64,000 bases of DNA from Paenibacillus flagellatus (GTDB lineage: Bacteria; Bacillota; Bacilli; Paenibacillales; NBRC-103111), in the NCBI RefSeq assembly GCF_003217775.1, contig NZ_QJVJ01000009.1, positions 186,001 to 250,000 on the forward strand, read 5' to 3'. The notes beneath the pieces were generated by a model. The model searched no databases. It worked only from the letters and a program-made list of their open reading frames with translations, and was not told where the DNA came from. Shown here piece by piece: positions 25,810 through 35,000 of this stretch; position 1 is the first letter of the stretch, and every line of letters begins with the position of its first letter. The translations under genes were made by a program, and so were the position numbers.

Positions 25810-25878
25810 GGGCGGCTCGAATGCTGTAGCAATCCGCCGGGAGGGCGGAACGGTGAAACGCGAAAGGAGAGGGTACCG

Positions 25879-26316
25879 ATGAACGAACGCTCCAGACCTG
25901 TTCACCCGCAGCAACCGAATGAAGAACGGGAAGCGGCCCGGAAGGAATGGTCCGACGCCCGTCGCGAGACGGGTGCCGCGCATGCGCCGGATACGACGGT
26001 CGTGCCGGCGGCGAGGGTCGTCTACATCCCGCGAAGAGACAAATACAAGAGACGCTGGTACAACCAAGGCTGGCTATGGATGATCGTCGCGTTCGCCGCG
26101 TTGATCGTGCTGGTCGCGGGCTTCATGAACATGTCGCAGCAAGCCGGACAGATTGCCGACGCGGTGAACGGCCAGACCGAGGCGATCCGCGAGCAGACGG
26201 GCGCTCTGGGCTCGATCGAGGCGGGGCTCGACCGGATCAACGAAACGGTCCGCGACGGCTTCGATCGGCTGGCGCGGCTGATCGGGGAAGCCGTCCAAGC
26301 GCTTCAAGGCTCATAG
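25879..26316 (+). CDS. Single-pass membrane protein with coiled-coil C terminus
   Basis: A 145-residue protein. Residues 1-62 are polar and charged (cytoplasmic), 67-87 a membrane helix (WMIVAFAALIVLVAGFMNM), and 90-145 a heptad helix with repeated Q-A/I-A-D/E pattern (IADAVNGQTEAIREQTGALG). No known family recognised. ATG 25879 has AAAGGAGAGGG upstream; an earlier in-frame ATG lies inside the leader hairpin and is unlikely. Single-gene unit with its own terminator. Function unknown. Confidence 0.6.
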   Translation: MNERSRPVHPQQPNEEREAARKEWSDARRETGAAHAPDTTVVPAARVVYIPRRDKYKRRWYNQGWLWMIVAFAALIVLVAGFMNMSQQAGQIADAVNGQTEAIREQTGALGSIEAGLDRINETVRDGFDRLARLIGEAVQALQGS

Positions 26317-26341
26317 CCATAATGGCGAATAGGAAACGACG

Positions 26342-26366
26342 AAGGGGACCGACGGGGTCCCCTTTT
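26342..26366 (+). terminator. Intrinsic terminator
   Basis: Stem AAGGGGACC / GGTCCCCTT with loop GACGG, followed by TT. Ends the small membrane protein unit. Confidence 0.75.
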
Positions 26367-26472
26367 CGTATGAATCGCTTCAGCGGACGTTCGTCCGGGC
26401 CTCGCCTCAGCCGAGGCGCGTTGCACTTTGAACGGGGATATTGCGGCGCGAGAAACGATTTTCGATCGGATT

Positions 26473-26498
26473 TGTAACGAAACGGACGCGGATCAGTC
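26473..26498 (+). promoter_or_regulatory. Candidate ECF-type autoregulated promoter
   Basis: TGTAAC, 17 bases, GTC before the sigma gene. ECF promoters of Bacillota often carry an AAC core in the -35 and CGTC or GTC in the -10. The match is suggestive only. Confidence 0.35.
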
Positions 26499-26525
26499 TT
26501 ATAAGGGTGAGGAAGGGAGGGAGCG

Positions 26526-27011
26526 ATGGATTTCGAGGAGCTGTACCACCGGCATTTCCGGGACGTCTACTCGTTTGCTTACGCGCTAAGCCGAAACGAG
26601 ACGATCGCCGAGGAAATTACGCAGGAGACGTTTTTCAAAGCGTTGAGAAGCATCGACTCGTTCAAAGGGCATTGCAAGATGACCGTCTGGCTTTGCCAAA
26701 TCGCCAAAAACACGTATTTCACCTACGAGAGCGGTCAGAAACGGTTCGCGCGGCATCGCGTTCCCGAACGGGCGGGTGCGGAAGACGTCGAGGACGCCGT
26801 CCTGAACAAGGACGATGCGTTCCGCATACATCAGGCGCTCCATCGCTTACACGAACCGTACAAGGAAGTGTTCACCCTGCGAGTGTTCGGGGAGCTGTCC
26901 TTCGCTCAAATCGCTCAACTATTCGAGAAGAGCGAGAGCTGGGCGAGAGTCACGTTTTACCGGGCGAAACAACACATACGAAACGCACTGAAGGAGGAGT
27001 CCCCGCAATGA
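26526..27011 (+). CDS. ECF RNA polymerase sigma factor
   Basis: A 161-residue ECF sigma-70 factor. Region 2 is at residues 1-70 (FEELYHRHFRDVYSFAYALS, ITQETFFKALRSIDSF), region 4 at 95-155 (LHRLHEPYKEVFTLRVFGEL, FAQIAQLFEKSESWARVTFY). It resembles SigM/YlaC-type factors. It directs RNA polymerase to a small envelope-stress regulon when released by its anti-sigma factor. GGAGGGAG precedes the ATG. The gene overlaps the anti-sigma gene by ATGA. Confidence 0.92.
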   Translation: MDFEELYHRHFRDVYSFAYALSRNETIAEEITQETFFKALRSIDSFKGHCKMTVWLCQIAKNTYFTYESGQKRFARHRVPERAGAEDVEDAVLNKDDAFRIHQALHRLHEPYKEVFTLRVFGELSFAQIAQLFEKSESWARVTFYRAKQHIRNALKEESPQ

Positions 27012-27712
27012 GCAAAAGCGAATGCGATATCGTCAAGGATTTGCTGCCCTTGTACGTGGATGACGTGTGCAGCGAGGCGAGCGGGCGCATGATCCGGGAG
27101 CATCTCGCCGTTTGCGGCGACTGCAAAGACGAATGGGAGCATCTGCGATCCGGGTTTGCGGTTTCCCCGGAAACGGCGGACAGCAGCCGCAGCGAGATCG
27201 AGGTGATCAAGGGGATTTCCGCGCTATGGAACCGTTCCATGGCCAAAGCCTTTGCGAAAGGGGTTGCCATTACCGCTTTATCGGCAGCGATCCTGGTCCT
27301 AGCCTATATCGGACTGTTTCGCTGGAACGTGACGACCGTATCCGCCGATACGATCAAGATTACGGACGTCAGCAAGCTGGCCGACGGACGAATCGCGTTT
27401 CATGTCCGGCTGACGGACGGCTACGAGCTTCATGAGGTTCGCTTCGATTCGGACGGGAACGGGAACTTTTATTTGACCCCGTACCGGCCCATCGTCAAAG
27501 AAAAGCCGATCATGGAGGGCGGGCTCGCCAACCGGTATTATGTGTTGGACGACTTTTTGCAGCACGTATACAGGGAGAAGCACGGGGGCAGCGGGGAAAT
27601 TACGGCTCTGTACTTCGGCACCCGCGAAGACAACGTATTGATTTGGAAAAAAGGTATGGACGTGCCCGCGGCAAGCGAAGCCGTCGAGGCGCTGCTGCGC
27701 GAAGCCCGCTGA
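27008..27712 (+). CDS. Zinc-finger anti-sigma factor, membrane bound
   Basis: A 234-residue protein. Residues 1-45 form the ZAS-type domain (CDIVKDLLPLYVDDVCSEAS, then REHLAVCGDCKDEW with the H-x3-C-x2-C zinc motif). One membrane helix lies near 85-105 (ITALSAAILVLAYIGLF). The outer domain (110-234) is a beta-rich sensor of unknown ligand. It should hold the sigma factor inactive at the membrane. Start in ATGA overlap with the sigma gene. No clear terminator after it. Confidence 0.88.
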   Translation: MSKSECDIVKDLLPLYVDDVCSEASGRMIREHLAVCGDCKDEWEHLRSGFAVSPETADSSRSEIEVIKGISALWNRSMAKAFAKGVAITALSAAILVLAYIGLFRWNVTTVSADTIKITDVSKLADGRIAFHVRLTDGYELHEVRFDSDGNGNFYLTPYRPIVKEKPIMEGGLANRYYVLDDFLQHVYREKHGGSGEITALYFGTREDNVLIWKKGMDVPAASEAVEALLREAR

Positions 27713-27849
27713 CGACCGGGCCGGGAAGCCGGAATAGGCCGCGGCGCTGCGAAAACGTCCGGCTCATCCGCCGGATGAACGAAGAAGCTTTCGCCGGCCT
27801 CCGCGAAAAGGTACAATAATAGCGAATTCTTCACAAGCGGAGGCAAGGG

Positions 27850-28716
27850 ATGAAGCGGGGAATCATTCGGATCGGACTGGCGGGCTGGGGCGACCACGAT
27901 GCGCTGTACCCGCCCGGGACGGGGGCGCAGGACAAGCTTCGCGTATACGGCAGGACGTTCCCGATCGTCGAAGTGGACAGCTCGTTTTACGCGATCCAGC
28001 CGGAGCGGAATTACGAGAAATGGGCGCGGGAGACGCCGGCTCATTTCGGCTTCGTCGTCAAGGCGTTTCAAGGCATGACCGGGCACCAGCGGGGGAAGCC
28101 GTCGCACGATTCGACGGAGGCGATGTTCGCCGCGTTTCTGGACTCGATCCGGCCGCTGCGCGAAGCGGGCAAGCTGAAGGCGGTGCTGTTCCAGTATCCG
28201 CCATGGTTCGACTGCGATCGCAAGCATGTGGACGCGCTGCGCTACGCCAAGGAGCGGATGGGCGACGTGCCGCTCGCGCTGGAGTTTCGCAACCGGACGT
28301 GGTTCGAGCCGGACATGCGGGAGCGGACGCTGTCGTTCATGAAGCGGGAAGGCTGGGCGCACAGCATCTGCGACGAGCCGCAGGCGGGCATCGGATCGGT
28401 GCCGATCGTGCCGGAGCCGACGCATCCGGGGCTGACGATCGTCCGGTTCCACGGCAGACACGCGGAGGGCTGGCACAGCAGCGGAGAGCCGAATTGGCGG
28501 GACGTCCGCTATTTATACCGCTACAGCCGGGAGGAGCTCGAGGAGTGGGCCGAGCGGCTGAACGGGCTGCGCGAACGGACGGACGACATTTGCGTCATTT
28601 TCAACAACAACTCGGGCGGCGATGCGGCCGCCAACGCCATCCAGCTGGCCGGCATGCTCGGCCTCGGCTATCCGGAGCTGCCGACCGTCCCGGTCCAGCT
28701 CGATTTGTTCGAATAA
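27850..28716 (+). CDS. DUF72 (YecE-like) protein
   Basis: A 288-residue DUF72 TIM-barrel protein. Marks: IRIGLAGWGDHDALYPPG, VEVDSSFYAIQPERNYEKWA, FGFVVKAFQGMTGHQR, LALEFRNRTWF, and the end motif DICVIFNNNSGGDAAANAIQL. The family is widespread and its reaction is unknown; a link to nucleic acid or sugar chemistry has been proposed only from structure. GGAGGCAAGGG precedes the ATG. A run of 14 T follows at 28729-28742, without a clear stem. Confidence 0.88.
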   Translation: MKRGIIRIGLAGWGDHDALYPPGTGAQDKLRVYGRTFPIVEVDSSFYAIQPERNYEKWARETPAHFGFVVKAFQGMTGHQRGKPSHDSTEAMFAAFLDSIRPLREAGKLKAVLFQYPPWFDCDRKHVDALRYAKERMGDVPLALEFRNRTWFEPDMRERTLSFMKREGWAHSICDEPQAGIGSVPIVPEPTHPGLTIVRFHGRHAEGWHSSGEPNWRDVRYLYRYSREELEEWAERLNGLRERTDDICVIFNNNSGGDAAANAIQLAGMLGLGYPELPTVPVQLDLFE

Positions 28717-28772
28717 CCCCTGCGCGTTTTTTTTTTTTTTGCCGTTGTCGGGGGGCGAATGATGACAAAGCG

Positions 28773-28785
28773 GTGACCCGGTCAC
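28773..28785 (+). promoter_or_regulatory. Palindrome GTGAC-N3-GTCAC upstream of the SLH protein gene
   Basis: GTGACCCGGTCAC, preceded by TGACAAAG and followed by GAAATGG. The same layout occurs at 39893-39905 next to a two-component regulator gene. Candidate operator, 221 bases before the start of the surface protein gene. Confidence 0.5.
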
Positions 28786-29005
28786 GAAATGGTGGGCCGT
28801 ACCTCTCAATTGACCCAAAAGCCATAGGAAAACGAGCCGGAACGACGTATAGTTAAACGTGTTTACGATACGATTCGGATCGGACAATGGGGCGCGAAGG
28901 CGCACATCGTCGTGGCCGCGCAGGCGGTGCGGGAGGTTTGCGCCAAACGGCCCGCCCAACCGTTCCGTCCGAACCAGAAGCATGCAGGAAAGAGGGATTT
29001 CGCGC

Positions 29006-32000
29006 ATGAAACGACAATGGACGTCGTGCTTGTTGATCGCAAGCCTGCTCGCGGGACTGATCGTTCCGTCGGGAGGGGCGGGAGCGGTCGCCGATCCGGT
29101 GCCGACAGGGGAAGACGGAGGCTACGGGACGCTGTGGCAAGCCGATCCGGCAAGCCATACGCAGCTTGTCGCCGAGCTTGCTTCGCCGGAGGGCGGGGGC
29201 GCCCCGGTCGGTTCGGCGGTATACGGTGCCAAGCCGAGGCTGGCGGGGACGATTGCCGCGCCGGTACTCGATCCGCTGCCGGAGGTGACGAACGCGAGCG
29301 ATATACGCGTCGCCGGAATCGCGCCGCTGAATGCGGAGGTGACGATCGGCTACGGCTTCGCCGGCGGCGGATTTCCGTATCAGGAAGGACCGGTCGTCGC
29401 TTCGGACGTATACGGACCGGGCCTCGGACGATTCGAAATCACGCTCCACCTGTCGGAGCCGGGGGTATACGAATTGATCGCTTTCGCCCGATTGAACGGC
29501 GAGCAAAGCGAGGATACCGCGCCGGTTCGCGTGGAAATCGACCGGACCGCGCCGGAAGGTTGGACGAATCTGCAGTGGAACAACGTCGGCTATAACGAAA
29601 TCGAGCTGCGTTGGGAGCCGATTATGGTGCCGGATCCGGAGAACCCGCCGGAGTACATGCCCGATCCGACGATCGACCGGTACCGGCTGGAGCGGCAGGA
29701 CGGGGATTCGTGGACCGTATTGAAGGAAACGAAGGACGATTTCTATTACTTCGACGCCGGTCTGCCGGAAGAGCAGTACGTGAACTACCGGCTGTCCGCC
29801 TTCGACAAGGCGGGGAACCAGTCCGAGTACGACCGGGTATACGCCTCGACCTTTCACCGGTACGCAACGAAGATCGCCGAAGTGGAAGGCTGGGACGGCG
29901 GCTTCTGGGATGCGAAGCCAAGCCGCGACGGATCGACGGTCGTGTTCGTCTCCGATGTGAAGGATTTGCCCGGCGGGGGCGGCTCCGGATTCCAAGAATT
30001 CGGAGTATACGTCTACGACGTCAAGACTAAGGCGATCGAACGGATCGGAACGACTACCACCATCCATAGGGCCGGCGACGCCGTGTCCGTCAGCGGCGAC
30101 GGCCGATACGTGGCGTTCGAGACGGCAGACGGGATCGAGGAGAACTATTATGTCACCGTATACGATCGAGTGACGAAGACGAGCGACAACGTGGTTGCTT
30201 CGCACGCATCGTTCGGATATATCACGATCAGCGACGACGGCAACCGAATCGCCTTCTCCTCGAGCTCCGACGATCTGGTTGAGAATGACACGAACGAATA
30301 CGGCGACGTGTTCCTGGTCGACCGGACCGATCGGGCGAACGTCAAGCTCAAGCGGATCAGCGTCAGAGTGGAGAACGGGCAGGAGGTTCAAGCGAACGAC
30401 GACAGCATGGAGCCGGTGATTAGCGGCGACGGCCGATACGTCGCGTTCGTCTCCGCCGCTCCCGAGCTGATACCGGGCGGAACCGCAAACGATTCGACGT
30501 CCCGGCTGTTCCTGTACGACACGACGGCGGGAGGGTTGGAGCACATCCCGCTGACGGTTGACGGCGAGGAGGTCGGCGTCTCGTCCCCGAGCTTGTCGGC
30601 GGACGGCCGATATATCGCCTATCGGATCTACGTCAATTTTAGGGGCGTCCGTACTTCCGTGTATGACCGGAGTGCCGGATCGCAGCAAGAAGTGTGGTTC
30701 GTGCCGGGCAGCTCCAACTTGAGCCTGGGCAACCCCCAAATTACCGACGACGGGAAATACGTAGGTTTGGACTACACGAATTACAATCCCGGGCCGGATA
30801 CGAAGCCGTTCCTTTCGCAGTTCGGCGCCATCCGCTTCGAAGTGGCGAACAAGGACCATTACCGGTATATCGGGCGTTTGAGCGGCGACACCGATGCGGT
30901 CCGCCTGAGCGGTGACGGCAAGAAAGCCGTCTTCATCAGCGGGGGAGGCGGCGAGGCGGGCGGCCGGGAGCTGATCTGGGTTTGCCTCGACGACTGCTCC
31001 GATACGCCTCCTCCGCAAGATCCGATCGCCAAAGCGGACGTACGCATGACGCAGCAGGTGCACGGACAGCCGACGATAGGCGGGAAGCTGGACATACGTG
31101 CGATCGGCAAAGCCGGGCAGCTCCTGAAGGCCGTCGTCGAGTACCGAATCGCATCGGAGACGGCGAATCGCACGGCGGTCGTGGAGCTTGTCGGGAATGA
31201 CCGCGCGTATGCAGGAACGTTCGAGATTCCGGCTCATACGGAGAGAATCGAGAAGATCCGGGTCGAACACCAGAGCGATCCGAGCGTGTATAAAGAGGTT
31301 TCCGGATTTCCGGTGGAAGTGGCCGGCCGGATCAAGATGACGATCGCGTCGGCTTATCCGGAACAATTGAAGGGCGCGAAGCTGGCCGTATGGAGCGAAT
31401 CAAAGCGGCAGGGCAACTCCGTCAAGTTCGCCGATTCGCTGGAAGCGACGGTCGCTCTCGGCGCGGCCGACGATTATACCTTGCAAATCGTCGATGCTGG
31501 CGGAAGCCTGCTGTACGAGCGGACCGGAATCATCGTGGAGCCCGGGCGGGAGCTTGCGCTCGGAGCCGACGTCATGCCCGTCGCCGACTTGGCGGTGCGC
31601 GTCCACGGCGAGCAAAACGAGACGCTTTACGGAGCGACGGTGACGTTCCGCGATGGCGAAGGCCGGTTTTTGCACAGCGGCAAGCCGACTTACGAAGGAA
31701 CGGTGCGACTGAAAGGAAAAGTCTTTGCCGGCCAAGTCGTCCAAATCGAGGTTGCGGCTCACGAGCCGTACGAATTGTCCAAAACGGCAAGCGTCACGCT
31801 GACCCCCGGGGCGAACCGGACGGACATCGGGCTGCTCAAGCTGACGATGGGCGTCATAACCGGAACGGCCAGCTTCAACGGCCAAGGCGTGCCGGGCACC
31901 GTCGTCAAGCTGCTCGGGTGGGGGAGAAGCGTTGCCGTTGCGCAAGGCGTTACGGATGCACAGGGGACGTTCAGCATCCGGGTTGATCCCGGCGCGTATT

Positions 32001-35000
32001 ATTTGACCGCCGAGTCGTCGGGGACGCCGGATTACCGATCGGATACGTACGAATACGTGACGGTCGGGAAGGGCCAGACCGTGACGAAATCGATCCCGCT
32101 GACCAACCGCGGGCCGGGGATGCTGGCGCTCCGCGCCTGGGTGAAGCCGGTCAACGGCGACTACGCCCCGATCTCCATCGCCGATTGGCGGTCCGCCGTG
32201 CACTACGGGCTTAGCGTCAAAGCGGTCAAGGCGGCGGTGGGCTGGAGCCAGTCCTCGTTGACGGAAAACGGCATCCAGATAAACGCGTCGCCGGGCGACG
32301 AGCTGGAGGTATGCATGAGCGGCCGGGAAGCGGGTCTTACCGGAGCCTGCGAGCGCGTCGTCCTGGACGAACGGCGCAACGGCTCGGCCGAACTGAAGCT
32401 GGAGGAGAAGGCACGGATCGTCGGCGCGATTGCCGACGTCGATAATGCCTTCAACTACTCGGTCACGTTGTACCATAACGTCGGCGGCCAGCTGGCTTTC
32501 CGCAAAACGTATTCGGTCGATGCCGACGGCCGCTTCTCGCTGTCGGTCGCGGAGCCGGGCAAATACGCCGTCGTGCTGAACCGGCTAAGCTGGAGCTCGA
32601 ACTGGTGGAGAGAAACGAATGCGTATCGGGTGGACGTCGAAGTGGCGGAAGGACAGCTGCTGGAAATTCCGGATATCCGCATCCCGACCGATTCTCCGCT
32701 GTTTACCGGCAAGCCGGGCAACGGAATCGGCGTGACGGATATGACCGCCGCCGCGGGCGATACGGTTACGATGCGGGGAAGCTACGAAGTTCCATACGGG
32801 AACCACTCGCTGCAAGACGCCTATCTGGCCATCGGTGTGCCGGCGGGCAGCGAGCTCGTGCCGAACAGCGTGACCTTGAACGGGACGCCGGTCGTGCCCG
32901 AGAGAGCGAACGACGGCATGTACAAAGTGCCGCTCGGCAGTTTATCCTCCGGGAAAAAGGGCGCGCTCGGCTATAAGCTCGCCATCGGCGAGAACGCTTC
33001 TTCCGTCCTGGAAGCCCGGCTGTTCATCGGGTACCGGAAGCAGGGAGAGGAAAGCAAGGAAGAGTCGCTCGGCAGCGCGTATATCCGAGTTTCTCAGGTG
33101 ACGCTGGAAGCGCCGGCCCGAGCCAAGCTTCCGGACATTGCGCTGAGCGGGCGCGCGCCGGCGGGGCAGACCGTACTCGTCGAAGCCGACGACCGGCTGA
33201 TCGCCACCGCTCAAGCGACCGCCGGCGGGCTTTGGTTCGCCAAGGCGAAGCTTCCCGAATCGCCGCGTACGGGCATATGGGGCGACGAAACCGTCTATCG
33301 CCTCGTAGCCAAAACGACAACGGCCGGTGGCGTCGTTCAGTCGGAGCCGGCGAAGGTGCTGCTCGATCAGACGAGGCCGGTCGTGACCGAGGTCGTCATG
33401 CGACAGACAGACGGGCGGGAGATGAAGATCAACCCGTCGGAAGGCGTATCGCGCTTTCCGTACGTCGTCGTGCCGGGCATGGCGATGATGTTCGCGGTGA
33501 AGGTCAGCAATCCCGAAGCCGTCCGGGCGGTCCGGGTCCAAATGGGCGACAAGGTGGCTCAGGCTTGGCTGGAAAGCGAGGGCGTATACCGGGCGTCGAT
33601 CAATGTCGACAACCAGATGGGGACCGGCGTCTATGTGACGATCGACGAGAAGCCGCGCGACGTATACGGTCCGACGACGCCGCCGACGGAGGAGCAGTGG
33701 AAACGGGCGCTCGCCTCCACGCCGGACTATTGGAGCGGAGCCGTCTACGAGAAGGTCGAGGGAGAGCCGGAAGGGTTCGCTTCGGCTGCGGCGGACGAGG
33801 ACGGATACGTGCATGCCCCGACGGTCAAGGTAACGCATCCCGGGGAGAAGGAGCCTTCGTTTTTCCGGTTCTCGGTGAAGGCGGTCGACGCCTCCGCGGA
33901 GAAGAGCAGCGTAAGCTACGACGCTGCGACCGGCATTATGGAAATCACGGCGACCGTGTCGACGGCGGGGCTGGGCGAATCCGGCAAGGCGATGCTCGCC
34001 GCCGCGTTCGGAAGCGAGTCGCTCGCGAAAGGCATCGGCGATCATATCGCCGTGAAAATGACGACGAAAGTGGCCGGGGCCGCCTTCGCCTACGCAAAGA
34101 GCGGGTACGATTTCGCCAATTATGCGGACGCCCTGCTGGACTTCCAGGATTACGTCATTAACAGCGAATGCCATACGCCGACGGTCAACCACTACATCCG
34201 GGAAACGGAGAGGCTGTACGAGAAAGCGAGCCGGGACTTGGTCGCGAAGCATATGCTGACCGGGGTAGCGGGCGTCATCGGCGCCCTGACGATGGTCGTT
34301 CCTCCCGTAGGCGGTCTTGTGGCCGGGGGGATCGCCGGCAAAGTCGGCGGGCTGATTACGAAAAACTGGAACGAAGACTTGGAGCAGCTGAAGCAGGAGT
34401 TCGAGAAGGACAAAAAGTGGCGCGACGACATGGCTGCCGCCGGTGCGATCGACCGCTGCAAGAAGAAGGACGACGACGATGACGACGACGAAAAGCGCAA
34501 GAAGAAGCCCAAGGACGATGACAAAGTAGCCGATCCGACATGGATTTGGGACCCGAGCGGCTATGTGTACGAAGCCGTGCCCGATAACCGGGTGGAAGGC
34601 GTCACGGCCACGGTGCTGCAGCAGGACCCCGACCGTCCCGACGTCTGGGGGGAATGGGATTCCGCCTGGTTCGGCCAGCAAAACCCGCTTGTCACCGACA
34701 AGGAAGGGCGCTACGGCTGGGACGTGCCGGAGGGCAAATGGCGGGTCGTGTTCGAGAAGGAAGGCTACTTGCCGGCGCAAAGCGAAGATTTGACGGTGCT
34801 GCCGCCGCACTTCGACGTCAACGTGCCGATCGTATCGCTCGAGCCGCCGACCTACACGGTCAGCGATGCGGTGTACGGCTCCAGCGTCCTGCTCACCTTC
34901 AGCAAGTATATGGTGGCCGATACGGTAACCGAGGACGCCGTGTTCGTCGAGACAACGGACGGCGAGCCGGTGGCGGGCAAGGTGGAAGCCGTCGATCCGC

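Noticed and set aside
28729-28742. Run of 14 T after the DUF72 gene
   Set aside because: No stable stem precedes it, so I did not call it a terminator; it may be a length-variable homopolymer.
28859-29005. A 49-codon upstream extension of the SLH protein
   Set aside because: It is Arg-rich and would bury the signal peptide; a ribosome binding site precedes ATG 29006.
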